Below are positions 55,298-64,000 of a stretch of 64,000 nt of DNA, piece after piece (the stretch's first letter is position 1; each line of letters starts with the position of its first letter). Source of the stretch: Pseudidiomarina aestuarii (GTDB lineage Bacteria > Pseudomonadota > Gammaproteobacteria > Enterobacterales > Alteromonadaceae). The stretch covers positions 1 to 64,000 of the forward strand of contig NZ_PIPR01000002.1 in assembly GCF_003987355.1 (NCBI RefSeq), in the 5' to 3' direction. The notes below the pieces were generated by a model. The model was not told the DNA's origin. It made no database searches and saw only the letters and a list, made by a program, of their open reading frames with translations. The translations under genes and the position numbers were made by a program.

Positions 55298-55969
55298 ATG
55301 ACCACACCAGATACTTCAGATCCATATGGGATCGTGATGGATGCTATCGTCACCCAGAAGTTACCACCGAGCCATAAGGTTTCGGAGAATATTCTGAGTG
55401 ACACCTTTGGTATCAGTCGCGCTATTGCTCGGAATTTGATGGAGCGACTGGTCGCACAGCATTTTCTCGTGACCTTGTCACCACGGGTTACTCAAGTAGC
55501 GCCACTGACGTTACTCGAAATCCGCCAGAATTTTATGTTGCGCCGCATGCTACTGCCTGAAGTGATTTCTATTGCTGGCGCCAAAGTTGGCTTCGACAAA
55601 ATTACCGAGCTGAACAATAAGATTGAAAAATTGATTCACTTCAAAGATGACGACACCGCACTGGAGCTGTTGAAAACCAATAAAGAACTCAACCTAACGC
55701 TGTGTGAGCCGGTAGGTTATCCATTGATGATTGACTGGATTCGGCAATTGGAAGATACCGCCATGCGCATCTACTGGTTATATGTGAAGACCAAACAGTC
55801 ATTCCCGTACTCCAGTGACCAACAAACGTTGATCATTGACGTGGTGAAAAGCGACGACAGCAAACGTATTCAAAGCTGTATTACGGACATGATTGTGCAG
55901 ACCGAAGAGCGGATTTTAAACGCGATCTTCCAGAACAAGCAGTTCTACACCCAAGACTTAATCGTTTAG
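55298..55969 (+). CDS. GntR-family transcriptional regulator
   Basis: The 223-residue protein has an N-terminal winged helix (residues 8-70, with HKVSENILSDTFGISRAIARNLMERL) and a helical FCD-type ligand-binding domain (about 75-215). It is divergent from the D-aminoacylase gene and convergent with the ykvI-like gene (12-nt overlap). The two TTGTACAGCTTTAWT copies in neighbouring promoters suggest it governs the whole D-amino-acid cluster. The effector is unknown. Confidence 0.85.
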   Translation: MTTPDTSDPYGIVMDAIVTQKLPPSHKVSENILSDTFGISRAIARNLMERLVAQHFLVTLSPRVTQVAPLTLLEIRQNFMLRRMLLPEVISIAGAKVGFDKITELNNKIEKLIHFKDDDTALELLKTNKELNLTLCEPVGYPLMIDWIRQLEDTAMRIYWLYVKTKQSFPYSSDQQTLIIDVVKSDDSKRIQSCITDMIVQTEERILNAIFQNKQFYTQDLIV

Positions 55970-57079
55970 AGCTGCGTTTTGCCGAGCGTTGACGATACGG
56001 TACAAGCCAATCGTCAACAAGGGTACGATCACCACCGCAATGTAGGCATACGACAAGTAGCCGTAGCCACTCGCAATCAAATCAATGATGCCGATTTCAT
56101 TGGCTAAGAATGTCGCAATAAACAGGAATAACAAGGCGAGCGCGCCTCGCAACCATTGTGGGAACGGTTGGCCTCGCACTTGATAAGTAGCTGCTACACG
56201 CTCGTTGACTGCATGAATTACACCGGTACCGGTTTCAATAAAGGTGCCAAACAACATGACCTTAAATACCAGCAATAACCATACAATGCTCAGTGCCGAC
56301 AATATTTCGACCACTGGAACGGGTGCATCAATCACCGCTGGATAGCCCGCCAGCAAGGTCAAAAAGACCAAAATACCCGGTGCTATCGCAACACCACCCG
56401 CTATGAATCCAGCCCCAACCGCGTGCCGTGACCGCATAAAGCGTGGTACTACAAACAACACTGCAGCTAAGGCATTTAAGTTGTAAGCGGCATAACGCAC
56501 TCCATCAACACCCCAGCCGACACGCACAGTCGCGTCGGCAAAATGCTGAGCAATATCACCACCAAAGCGAGTGTAGGTAAAGATGGCGAGCACAATATAG
56601 GTGACGAAAAGTAATGCCGACCAGCCCACAAATACCTTCTCAATGAGGGTGCTACCAAAGAAGGTCAACAAGCCGACAAAGAGCATTAAAGTAAGCACCC
56701 CATAAACCGGAGGCCAGCCCAATAGTTGACTGACAATTTCACCGGAAGCGGAGCCGAGCACTGCAAGTACCAGCAGCGCAATGAGTAGGTAGATAACCTC
56801 AAACAGCCACCAATAGCGGCCGAGCAAGGCTTGGAAAAAGGATTTGTAGTTGTAGCTTTTAGTGATGCGGGCGAACTCAAACGCAATGGCCAGCACCACG
56901 CCCCACACCACGCAAGACACTAACATGCCAAGCAAACCACCCCAGGCGCCATGCACCAAGAAGAACTCGGTGATTTCACGTCCAGTACCGTAGCCACCGC
57001 CCACAATCACCGATTGAAAGATGAGTCCAGGTACTAAATAAATACTAAACCAACGGGTCCAACGATTAGTTTCCGACAT
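55958..57079 (-). CDS. YkvI-like membrane transporter
   Basis: The 373-residue protein has ten or eleven predicted helices and begins with the family-typical LVPGLIFQSVIVGGGYGTGREI, a broken helix-1 pattern seen in LeuT/APC-fold carriers. The substrate is probably an amino acid. It overlaps dgcN by 14 nt and is last in the minus-strand operon TonB receptor-dgcN-ykvI, which makes D-glutamate or a related compound a plausible cargo. Confidence 0.75.
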   Translation of the reverse strand: MSETNRWTRWFSIYLVPGLIFQSVIVGGGYGTGREITEFFLVHGAWGGLLGMLVSCVVWGVVLAIAFEFARITKSYNYKSFFQALLGRYWWLFEVIYLLIALLVLAVLGSASGEIVSQLLGWPPVYGVLTLMLFVGLLTFFGSTLIEKVFVGWSALLFVTYIVLAIFTYTRFGGDIAQHFADATVRVGWGVDGVRYAAYNLNALAAVLFVVPRFMRSRHAVGAGFIAGGVAIAPGILVFLTLLAGYPAVIDAPVPVVEILSALSIVWLLLVFKVMLFGTFIETGTGVIHAVNERVAATYQVRGQPFPQWLRGALALLFLFIATFLANEIGIIDLIASGYGYLSYAYIAVVIVPLLTIGLYRIVNARQNAALND

Positions 57080-58118
57080 GTACCTGACCAGCTTCTTCCC
57101 TGTGAAACAGACGATTGATGTTGTCTATGATAGCTTCGCATCCGTCGATCAGTGGGTCAATACAAGGTACGCCGACTTTGCGTTCAATCTCTTGTAAATA
57201 CGCCAGTCGGTCACGCGGTGGAACGGCCAGTGTATTGACGCTCACACCAACACATTTCACGTTTGGATTCACAATGCGTGCGCATTGCAAGTGCAAGTTA
57301 ATACAGTCTTGAATATCGGGAATTGCATAGTCGGGACAAGTACTCACGGTTTTGCGTGTCGAGTCATGGCAGACAATTATCGCATCGGGTTGAGAACCAT
57401 GCAGTAGCCCCATGCTCACCGCCGAAAATGACGGATTGAAGAGGGAGCCTTGGCCTTCGATAATATCCCAGTGCGCGTCGTGGTTATCGGGCGAGATCAA
57501 CTCCGCTGCGCCACTAACAAAGTCACTGACCACACTATCAATCGGCAAGCCATTGCCCGCAATCATGATTCCAGTTTGTCCGGTGGCGCGGAAGGTGGCA
57601 TCAATGCCGGCAGCATTGAGGCCAACCGTTAAAGCAAGCGCGGTGTACTTCTTACCCACAGCGCAATCGGTTCCGACTGTGAGCAAGCGCATGCCAGTGC
57701 GTTTGCGGCCTGTAGCAATGGGCAGTTCGCTACGCACTTGACGTACGTTCACTATTTGCCCCGAACCACGCTGCTGTGCAGCCATTAACTCAGGAATTAA
57801 TGCGAGATCAGTATGTAACCCATTAACGATATCCAAGCCTTGCTCGAGCGCCGCGACAAACGTAGGCATCCAGTTCGGTTTGATGCTACCACCGACGGTT
57901 GCTACGCCAATCACAAGACTGCGAGCTCCTTGAGCAATCGCTTGCTCAAGGTCGATATCCGCTAAACCGAGGTCGACGCCACAACCGGGTAATCGCAGTT
58001 GTCCCAGAACACTATCGCCACACCACTTCGCCAACCCAGCACCGGTTTTGGCTAAGGTTTTATCCTCTATGTCACCTAGAAAGATGACATAGGGAGACTT
58101 CATTTGAAGCGTATTCAT
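57066..58118 (-). CDS. dgcN: DUF1611 protein, D-glutamate N-acetyltransferase DgcN-like
   Basis: The 350-residue protein has an N-terminal domain with GVDLGLADID and a P-loop GTDCAVGKKYTAL near residue 150, then EGQGSLFNPSFS, CHDSTRK and VSVNTLAVPP, all typical of DUF1611. In marine Proteobacteria, DgcN acetylates D-glutamate, and DgcA then converts N-acetyl-D-Glu to N-acetyl-L-Glu. A dgcA-like gene lies in the same cluster, which supports this reading. It follows the TonB receptor gene by 16 nt. Confidence 0.82.
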   Translation of the reverse strand: MNTLQMKSPYVIFLGDIEDKTLAKTGAGLAKWCGDSVLGQLRLPGCGVDLGLADIDLEQAIAQGARSLVIGVATVGGSIKPNWMPTFVAALEQGLDIVNGLHTDLALIPELMAAQQRGSGQIVNVRQVRSELPIATGRKRTGMRLLTVGTDCAVGKKYTALALTVGLNAAGIDATFRATGQTGIMIAGNGLPIDSVVSDFVSGAAELISPDNHDAHWDIIEGQGSLFNPSFSAVSMGLLHGSQPDAIIVCHDSTRKTVSTCPDYAIPDIQDCINLHLQCARIVNPNVKCVGVSVNTLAVPPRDRLAYLQEIERKVGVPCIDPLIDGCEAIIDNINRLFHREEAGQVHVGN

Positions 58119-58134
58119 GTGTTACATCAGCCTC

Positions 58135-60396
58135 TTAGAACTTGTACGAAACGGATACACCAATTTTGCGTGGCTCGAGCGGAATACCTGTAATGCTGGC
58201 TTGGTCTGTACCTGGAATCGCGCTGGCATTAAAGAAGGTATAAGCCTTTTCATTGAACAAGTTGTTTACGTACAAGGTTGCCGTCCAATTACCCCATTCA
58301 GCGCCTGTGGTGAGGCTAACTGTGGTGATGTCGTCGCTAGGAACATTGACGGTTGGGTTCAGCGGGTCGCCATTTTCAAATGATGACCGAGAGCCGTCTT
58401 TGTAACGTACGCTAGCTGTGACCCAACCAGGAATGTTGTCGCTTAACTGATAGTCATAGAATGCGGCAGCATTGGCGGTCCACTTTGGAATATTTGGGAC
58501 GCTTTGGCCTTTCAATCCGAACAACTCTGGCTCATCTTCGTTCAACGTACTGTCGCTAAATGCAGCGTTGGCACGAACTCCAAAGTTATCCGTCAGTTGA
58601 TAGTCCAGGCTACCTTCCCAACCATTCACGGTTATACCATCGCGGGCGTTACCATCGGTTGAAATACCGAAGAAGGTTACAATCGTCTGGAAGTTGTCCC
58701 AGTTGATGTAATACAAAGAGGATTCATAGCGAAGTTTGTCGTTATCGGCGGTGCCTTTAATACCTACTTCGTAGCTCCACAAGTCATCTTGCTCAACGAC
58801 GGTTTGAGACAATTGCTCGCCCGTGAAGGGATCGCTGACGCTGAGGTTTGCTGATGCAGGACGATAGCCGCTGGCGATACGTCCATAAAATGACATTTCG
58901 TTGGAAGGTCGATAGCGTGCAGTAAATAAGTAGGTTTCGACGGTCTCTTCTACTGGATCCATGATATCGACCGAGGAGCCACCGAGGAATGGGCCATCTT
59001 GTTCGAAGATTAATGCCAACTCGGTTTGTGAAACTCGTAAGCCAGCGGTTACATCAAAGTTATCGTTCAGGTAATAGGTGACGTTACCGAATGCGGCTAA
59101 CTCGTTATAGTCGCTGGGGAATCGCGCAACCAACGCGAGGAAATCTTGCGGCATACCAATCAAGCGTTGTGCATTGTCAGTCGACTCGTCGGTATAAAAC
59201 AAGCCTGCCAGCCATTCAATGTCGCCTTCCTCGGTTGAGGTTAAGCGCAATTCGTGTACGGTTTTATCAGATTCAACTTCGCGTGATAATGGCGCTTCAG
59301 TCACACTGCCTGCGGCAAAGCCACCGAGCTGCTCAATAAGTGGACCGTACAAAGAGCGAACATCCTGAGCATTGTAGCCTTCATACTTGGCTTTGCTAGT
59401 GGTGAAGTCGAGGACCATACCATCTAATTCATAACTAAAACTTGCTGAAGCAAGATCCTGAGTCAGCTCATCAATTTCAAATGAATTATCTGATTTGAAT
59501 TCACCGTAAGCTTCATCCTTATTCACAGAAGCGATGCGTACAGCAGAGCTGTAGTTATACTCAGACTCTTGCTTTAAAAGCTTCAGGCGAATATCAAGAC
59601 GATCACTGGCATTGAAATAGAGATCTGCTGAGTAGCCGTAATCCTCTGAGTCATTAGCATTCTCGAGCCTTACATTACCCGTAGCAGGGTCGACTTGGTC
59701 AACAAAGCCACCTTTATCAGAGGTAAATGCCGCGAGAGTAAGTCCTAACTTGCCCTCAATAATTGGGAAGCTATAGAAGCCGCGATACGTTTGTGAAAAG
59801 TCACCACCATTGATTTGCGAGAAATCGACGCCGAAATTACCACGCGCTTCAAACAGCTCAGGTTCGTTACTAATGTAGCGAATGGCTCCGGCAATTGCGG
59901 TCGCACCATATAAAGTACCTTGCGGTCCTTTCACGAGCTCGACTCGAGCCACGTCACCGAGCAGACCGTCAAAATATAAGCGGCCACCAGCGGCATAACC
60001 TGTACTACTCGTCAGTGGTACGTCATCTAAGTAAATAGCTGTAACCGCTGAGTCATTGCGTTGGCTAACACCACGCGCACTGATATTCCCGCGGCCTTGG
60101 TGGCCAATGGTGCTGTTAAAGCTAAAACCTGGCGCTTCGGCAATCACATCAGAGATAGAAGTCAGGCCGCGTTCTAAGAAATCATCGGGATCGACAGCGA
60201 CAACTGCAGCAGGCACATCTTGGATAGTTTGCACACGGCGGGAGGAGGTTACTTCAATGACTTCAACGTCTTCGACGTCGTTTTGTTGTGATTCTGGTTC
60301 TTCAGCTTGCTGCGCCATTGCGCTTAAGGATACGACGGACATTCCATAGACGAGCATTCGAATACTACGGGTTAAGTAATTGATTTTATGGTTCAT
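58135..60396 (-). CDS. TonB-dependent receptor, D-amino-acid cluster associated
   Basis: The 753-residue protein has a signal peptide, a TonB box region (VEVIEVTSSRR), a plug (VPAAVVAVDPDDFLERG, SARGVSQRN, VELVKGPQGTLYGA) and a barrel ending VSVSYKF. It belongs to the FecA/BtuB-like class with a short N-terminus and no signalling domain. It is first in an operon with dgcN and ykvI. The ligand may be a peptidoglycan-derived or D-residue peptide; this is inferred from neighbours only. Confidence 0.88.
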   Translation of the reverse strand: MNHKINYLTRSIRMLVYGMSVVSLSAMAQQAEEPESQQNDVEDVEVIEVTSSRRVQTIQDVPAAVVAVDPDDFLERGLTSISDVIAEAPGFSFNSTIGHQGRGNISARGVSQRNDSAVTAIYLDDVPLTSSTGYAAGGRLYFDGLLGDVARVELVKGPQGTLYGATAIAGAIRYISNEPELFEARGNFGVDFSQINGGDFSQTYRGFYSFPIIEGKLGLTLAAFTSDKGGFVDQVDPATGNVRLENANDSEDYGYSADLYFNASDRLDIRLKLLKQESEYNYSSAVRIASVNKDEAYGEFKSDNSFEIDELTQDLASASFSYELDGMVLDFTTSKAKYEGYNAQDVRSLYGPLIEQLGGFAAGSVTEAPLSREVESDKTVHELRLTSTEEGDIEWLAGLFYTDESTDNAQRLIGMPQDFLALVARFPSDYNELAAFGNVTYYLNDNFDVTAGLRVSQTELALIFEQDGPFLGGSSVDIMDPVEETVETYLFTARYRPSNEMSFYGRIASGYRPASANLSVSDPFTGEQLSQTVVEQDDLWSYEVGIKGTADNDKLRYESSLYYINWDNFQTIVTFFGISTDGNARDGITVNGWEGSLDYQLTDNFGVRANAAFSDSTLNEDEPELFGLKGQSVPNIPKWTANAAAFYDYQLSDNIPGWVTASVRYKDGSRSSFENGDPLNPTVNVPSDDITTVSLTTGAEWGNWTATLYVNNLFNEKAYTFFNASAIPGTDQASITGIPLEPRKIGVSVSYKF

Positions 60397-60493
60397 AGTA
60401 TACCCACTGTCACTAGTTGTTTGATTGTTTACGCGAGATTCTGAGGCGAATCTTCTTGTTGTGTTGGTTAAACAATAATCAACAGAAAAGTGG

Positions 60494-60528
60494 TTGTACA
60501 GCTTTATTTTTAAAAAAGACAGCTTTAT
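60494..60528 (+). promoter_or_regulatory. Shared motif copy 2 with a second half-site
   Basis: TTGTACAGCTTTATT (60494-60508) matches the copy at 55126. The inner ten bases, ACAGCTTTAT, recur at 60519-60528, exactly 21 bp on, which is two helical turns. The sites lie between the divergent TonB receptor and dgcA genes, in a 204-bp gap with no gene. Confidence 0.55.
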
Positions 60529-60600
60529 AGTGAAACAAGAATGTTTATGGCGTGCTTAATCGTTCGCGATGACGCTTATCCCTCAGTTGAAGGTAAACCT

Positions 60601-61710
60601 ATGAAGATCAGCGCAGTAAAAGTGGCAGAGTTGAATGTCGAGATGCATCACGCGATTAAGACGCCCATTGGAGATATTTCAGCGGCACGCAATGTGGTGG
60701 TCAAAATTGAGACCGACGCCGGCGTGTTCGGTTGGGGCGAGACGAGCCCAATGGCGGCCATTACCGGTGACTCGCAAGCCAGTGCTTATGCAATGGGTCT
60801 GGATATGGCAAAACTCCTGATCGGACAAGACCCGCTAGCCATTGAGACAAACCTGAGATTACTGCGCCGTTATTGCTCACAAGCCACCAGTATTTTATGT
60901 GCCTTTGATATAGCTCTATATGATCTAGCGGCGAAGCAAGCCAATATGCCGCTGTATCAGTTCTTAGGTGGTTCGCTGCGTGAGCTTGAAACTGACCATA
61001 CCATTGGGCATCAGTCGAGTGTGCTTGGTACGGTCGCGCGAGCTAAAGATCTAGTCAAACAAGGTTTCAATACCATCAAACTGAAAACTGGGCGTCCAGG
61101 GCAGGAAGATATTGAACATATTGAGGCGGTTCGGGCGGCCGTAGGCGAGACGGTGAAGCTGCGCATTGATTGTAACCAAGGTTGGGACTATCCAACCGCT
61201 GTAGCAAACATTCGTTTACTGAAAGAACTCAATATTGAGTATGTAGAGCAACCACTGGCGGCGTGGGATGTCGATGGCTTTGCTCGCTTACGTGCAAACT
61301 CAGCACTACCTATTTGTGCGGATGAAAGTGTATTTACTCACGTGGATGCATTGCGCTTAGTAAAGGCTGATGCGGTTGATTTCTTAAATATTAAATTGGT
61401 GAAGTCGGGCGGCATCAATACCGCGTTGAAGATAAGTAGCATTGCCGAAGCCGCAGGCATTCGTTGCATGATTGGCTGTTTTGGCGAGAGCCGATTGGGC
61501 TTGTCAGCAGCAGCGCATCTTGCCTCCGCATATCCAAATATCCACTTTATTGACCTTGATTCCGCGTTGCACTTTTGCCATGACCCAGTTACTGGTGGTA
61601 TCGAAATTATAGAAAATAGCGGTGGCAAAATGATCATTCCTGCTGGTATTGGTCATGGTGCAGAGCTTGATGAGGCTGAACTCGATCACATCACCTGCAT
61701 CACGGCGTAG
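60601..61710 (+). CDS. dgcA: Enolase-superfamily epimerase, DgcA-like (N-acetyl-D-Glu racemase or dipeptide epimerase)
   Basis: The 369-residue protein of the muconate-lactonizing subgroup has a capping domain, then a barrel with the catalytic Lys pair in IKLKTGRPG, metal ligands in RIDCNQGW, YVEQPL and CADES, and the second Lys in NIKLVKSGG. These fit L-Ala-D/L-Glu epimerases. With dgcN nearby, the more specific role of racemising N-acetyl-D-glutamate is favoured. GAAGG lies 8 nt before ATG 60601; a frame from 60541 lacks a ribosome binding site. DUF819 follows in an operon. Confidence 0.83.
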   Translation: MKISAVKVAELNVEMHHAIKTPIGDISAARNVVVKIETDAGVFGWGETSPMAAITGDSQASAYAMGLDMAKLLIGQDPLAIETNLRLLRRYCSQATSILCAFDIALYDLAAKQANMPLYQFLGGSLRELETDHTIGHQSSVLGTVARAKDLVKQGFNTIKLKTGRPGQEDIEHIEAVRAAVGETVKLRIDCNQGWDYPTAVANIRLLKELNIEYVEQPLAAWDVDGFARLRANSALPICADESVFTHVDALRLVKADAVDFLNIKLVKSGGINTALKISSIAEAAGIRCMIGCFGESRLGLSAAAHLASAYPNIHFIDLDSALHFCHDPVTGGIEIIENSGGKMIIPAGIGHGAELDEAELDHITCITA

Positions 61711-61718
61711 GAATAAAC

Positions 61719-62858
61719 ATGATTGATTCGCAGAATACCATGGCATTGCTCGCCTGTTTACTCTTGATTGTTTTTGTTGGCTATCAAAGTGAAAAAACGA
61801 AAGTCGGTAAGGCCATCTCGGCGCCGCTGATCATCCTATTGATCAGCTTTATTGTCGGTAACCTGGGTGTGTTGCCTATTCAAGCACCCATATATGGTGT
61901 GATTCAATCGTTGCTGGTGCCGCTTGCGATTCCTTTATTGCTGTTCGGAGCTGACCTGCGCTTAGCCTTTCGTGAAAGCCGCTTTATGGTACTCGCGTTT
62001 TTATTAGCCGTTTGTTTGACCCTGGTTGGCGCCTTTATCGGCGCCTTTTTTATTGATATGGGACCAGCCGAGAATCAAATCGTTGGCGTGCTGGTCGCCA
62101 GTTACATTGGTGGCAGCGCCAACTTTGTGGCGACCGCCGAGGCCGTGAACTTTGCCGATTCTTCTCTATATACCGCGGCATTGACCGCCGATGCCATGGG
62201 CGCGATTGTATTTTTGACCCTGCTGATGGCATTGCCTGCGGTGAAGTTTGTGTCTGCACGTTTTGCTGCGCGAGAGCGCGCAATAGAGCTGGAAACGCCT
62301 GTTGGAAAAGACATCGAACAGTCCAGCGATTCGGAGTCAGTTTCTGAAAGCGGATTGGTTTTCTCGCTACTATTGAGTGCAGTGGTCTGCACCATTGGTT
62401 TGTGGGTCGCCTCACTGTTTCCGCTAAGTGGCACCTTTATTATCGCCATTACCGTGTTGTCGCTACTGATCGCCAACTTTGCCCCGGCGCGTTTCAAAGC
62501 GTACATTCAGTTTGACTACAACATCGGCACCATCTTTATGTATGTGTTTTTCGCCACCATTGGCTTAGGCGCAGACGTCAGTGCAGTCGTCGATGTTGCC
62601 CTGCCGATTGTCGCTTTTCTGGTGATTTTGGTGGTGGTACATATTGTGTTGTTGGTGTGGCTCGGCGCGCGCTTTAAATTCAGCCTACCAGAAATGATGA
62701 TAGCCTCGAGCGCCTGTATTCTCGGCCCAGCGGCCGCTGCAGCCCTAGCTGCCAGTCGTGGCTGGCGCCACTTGGTCACCCCAGGCATGCTTGCTGGCGT
62801 ACTCGGCTATGCCATCGCCACCTTCATCGGCATCAGCCTCTCCGCCCTGCTGGGTTAA
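61719..62858 (+). CDS. DUF819 (YjcL-like) membrane protein, probable transporter
   Basis: The 379-residue protein has about ten helices in two inverted halves, with the family-typical glycine-rich VASYIGGSANFVATAEAV and a loop enriched in Ser/Glu (about 190-212). It starts 8 nt after the dgcA stop, with AGGA inside that stop codon region. It probably moves an amino acid or carboxylate linked to the DgcA reaction. No substrate is established for the family that I can apply here. Confidence 0.8.
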   Translation: MIDSQNTMALLACLLLIVFVGYQSEKTKVGKAISAPLIILLISFIVGNLGVLPIQAPIYGVIQSLLVPLAIPLLLFGADLRLAFRESRFMVLAFLLAVCLTLVGAFIGAFFIDMGPAENQIVGVLVASYIGGSANFVATAEAVNFADSSLYTAALTADAMGAIVFLTLLMALPAVKFVSARFAARERAIELETPVGKDIEQSSDSESVSESGLVFSLLLSAVVCTIGLWVASLFPLSGTFIIAITVLSLLIANFAPARFKAYIQFDYNIGTIFMYVFFATIGLGADVSAVVDVALPIVAFLVILVVVHIVLLVWLGARFKFSLPEMMIASSACILGPAAAAALAASRGWRHLVTPGMLAGVLGYAIATFIGISLSALLG

Positions 62859-62898
62859 CTACTGTAAAAACTCTAAAACTATCCTCTAATGAGAATGT

Positions 62899-63528
62899 TT
62901 AGTTATTCTCGGCAGCGCTTGCTGGTGTCGAGCTCATATACATTTCACGATTGCCATCCAGCACGTCTTCAAGGAATGTTTTTGCGTCGGTGTAAGTGCG
63001 GGCGCCGAAATTGCCATGACTACCTTCTGCACTCCAGCTTCCAAGTACTGCCAGTCTCGGATGATCGTCATGTGGAAGCGTCTTCTCGAGAGTGATGAAT
63101 TGGAACGTATCAACAGCACCTTCTACGCTCGGATTCTTGAGGATCAGGATCGAGTAGCAATGAGTAAACGACTTGGGCTCAGGAAAGTTTATGAGCACCG
63201 CTTCTTCGTTCTCGATAGCTCGAATCTCAATTGAATTGGCGTAGTTTTCACCCAAAATTTCAGTGGCAACCTCGCGAAAATATGAGTCATCGCCAGCTCT
63301 CAGTTCATCATAGAACTGACCATTAGAATGATGCGTCCATTCTGGCAGAATTCGATGCTGAAATTGATAAATGTATTTTTCGGATTCATCAGAATCTTCC
63401 GCTAGTAAGCCTGCGACTAACGCTTCGGCTTCACTTTTTGTGAGCTCCTCATCATTAACTTGTGGTGGCGCACTAGCACACCCCGCGAGAAGCAGGGTTG
63501 CCAATATCAGTGTGAGTAGCGATTTCAT
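62899..63528 (-). CDS. Lipoprotein of unknown function
   Basis: The 209-residue protein has a clear lipobox (LLLAGCASA, Cys near 17). The mature part begins with an acidic helix (NDEELTKSEAEALVAG), and a mixed alpha/beta region follows. No domain was recognised. AAGGA lies 7 nt before ATG 63528; the longer frame to 63591 is rejected. It is 22 nt downstream of the small membrane-protein gene on the same strand. Confidence 0.75.
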   Translation of the reverse strand: MKSLLTLILATLLLAGCASAPPQVNDEELTKSEAEALVAGLLAEDSDESEKYIYQFQHRILPEWTHHSNGQFYDELRAGDDSYFREVATEILGENYANSIEIRAIENEEAVLINFPEPKSFTHCYSILILKNPSVEGAVDTFQFITLEKTLPHDDHPRLAVLGSWSAEGSHGNFGARTYTDAKTFLEDVLDGNREMYMSSTPASAAENN

Positions 63529-63550
63529 GGCACGTCCTTGTGTTGTGGTC

Positions 63551-63727
63551 TTATTCTTTATTCGAGCTATTACGACTTTTCTCAATGACACCGTAGGTTA
63601 AACCCGCAGCGATGCCCAAAATCATTAACGTTGGAAATTGGTCGAAGGCAAAGGAAAACAGTGCGCCGATGATCAGACCGACAAATAGGTACTTCCAAAT
63701 CGGGTTCTCTTGCTTTTTCTCTGTCAT
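63551..63727 (-). CDS. Small membrane protein (58 aa)
   Basis: Two hydrophobic segments (WKYLFVGLIIGALFSFAF and LMILGIAAGLTYGVI) form a likely helical hairpin, with polar ends (MTEKKQENP and EKSRNSSNKE). It has the compact look of conserved hypothetical small membrane proteins. It starts 11 nt after the upstream serine hydrolase stop and precedes the lipoprotein gene, so co-transcription is likely. The function is unknown and the ribosome binding site is weak. Confidence 0.6.
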   Translation of the reverse strand: MTEKKQENPIWKYLFVGLIIGALFSFAFDQFPTLMILGIAAGLTYGVIEKSRNSSNKE

Positions 63728-63738
63728 TGTTCTGATTC

Positions 63739-64000
63739 TCATTCTTCTAAAAATAACTCGAGGAACTTCAATACTATGGGGTTTTCGTGAACTTTGGCCT
63801 CGGTAAGAGTATTGATATCATAACGCAGACCATCCGTATTGCCGAGTGCGACCAATGTCAGATTATCGTCTGGCGCTTTGACGAGCATTCCTGCGTAGGC
63901 ATCGGGCCACCAACCACTGTGCCACACCAAACGATGACCTTGCCAATTCTGGACAAACCAACCGTAAGCATAGGGCATAGGTTGTCCGTCACTATCCATT
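63739..64000 (-). CDS. Serine beta-lactamase-family hydrolase (C-terminal fragment at window edge)
   Basis: The frame is open to the end of the window and covers about 86 C-terminal residues: AYGWFVQNWQG, then WHSGWWPDAYAGMLV, where HSG stands in the KTG position of the penicillin-binding fold, and LTLVALGNTDG. This is typical of class C beta-lactamase-like esterases or peptidases. The catalytic SxxK part lies beyond the window. Confidence 0.75.
   Translation of the reverse strand, partial: MDSDGQPMPYAYGWFVQNWQGHRLVWHSGWWPDAYAGMLVKAPDDNLTLVALGNTDGLRYDINTLTEAKVHENPIVLKFLELFLEE

Noticed and set aside
60541-60600. Upstream ATG adding 20 residues to dgcA
   Set aside because: No ribosome binding site precedes it and the extra residues are absent from the enolase-superfamily start, whereas ATG 60601 has GAAGG at good spacing.

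Overview
The window reads as a chromosome segment of a marine gammaproteobacterium of the Alteromonadales, most like Idiomarina/Pseudidiomarina. This is inferred from gene content and order (typA; glnA-DUF4124-ntrBC; cpxRA; pyrE-rph-yicC), many exported peptidases and TonB receptors, and about 50% GC. No species-level marker was tested. No rRNA, tRNA or CRISPR array was recognised.

Layout. 1-6.4 kb: the end of a GlyGly-CTERM protein, typA, and an RND efflux pair behind a palindromic operator. 6.5-15.9 kb: glnA with two NtrC boxes and a sigma-54 promoter, ntrB-ntrC, cpxR-cpxA with CpxR-like boxes, a lysophospholipase, a FieF-like cation exporter and trmL. 15.9-25.1 kb: a tandem solute-binding-like protein, then an apparent cyanophycin-use cluster: exported cyanophycinase, divergent TonB receptor, YfcC-type transporter and isoaspartyl dipeptidase. 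25.1-27.7 kb: pyrE, rph, yicC.

About 27.66-40.34 kb is an AT-richer island inserted at the 3' end of yicC. It is bounded by an imperfect 23-bp direct repeat, and the right copy still encodes the YicC C-terminus QIQNIE plus stop. The cargo is defence. On the minus strand are a frameshifted lipoprotein gene, a zinc-ribbon/PD-(D/E)XK nuclease and a membrane protein. On the plus strand is one tightly packed seven-gene operon: hsdR, an OLD-like ATPase, hsdM, hsdS, a Cap4-like nuclease, a small middle component, and a Rad50-like DUF3732 ATPase with a CxxC hook. A type I restriction-modification system and a Lamassu/ABC-three-component-like system therefore share one transcription unit. No integrase is visible.

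40.6-51.5 kb: a DUF885 peptidase lipoprotein; a lipid-A/envelope modification operon (dgkA, PAP2, eptA, pmrA, pmrB) divergent from an LtaS-family sulfatase across one PmrA box; a bPH2 protein; and hipBA with an operator. 51.5-62.9 kb: an apparent D-amino-acid/D-glutamate use cluster: a ClbP-like membrane-anchored serine hydrolase, D-aminoacylase, GntR regulator, YkvI and DUF819 transporters, dgcN (DUF1611), TonB receptor and dgcA. A shared motif, TTGTACAGCTTTAWT, lies in both divergent intergenic regions. The window ends with a lipoprotein, a small membrane protein and a truncated serine hydrolase.

Across the core, but not in the island, six intergenic spots carry degenerate 7-bp repeats (CTACTAG, TTATTCG, TTGTTCG, TGAACAG and relatives), often as inverted arms and often starting at a stop codon. 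They look like one dispersed repeat family.
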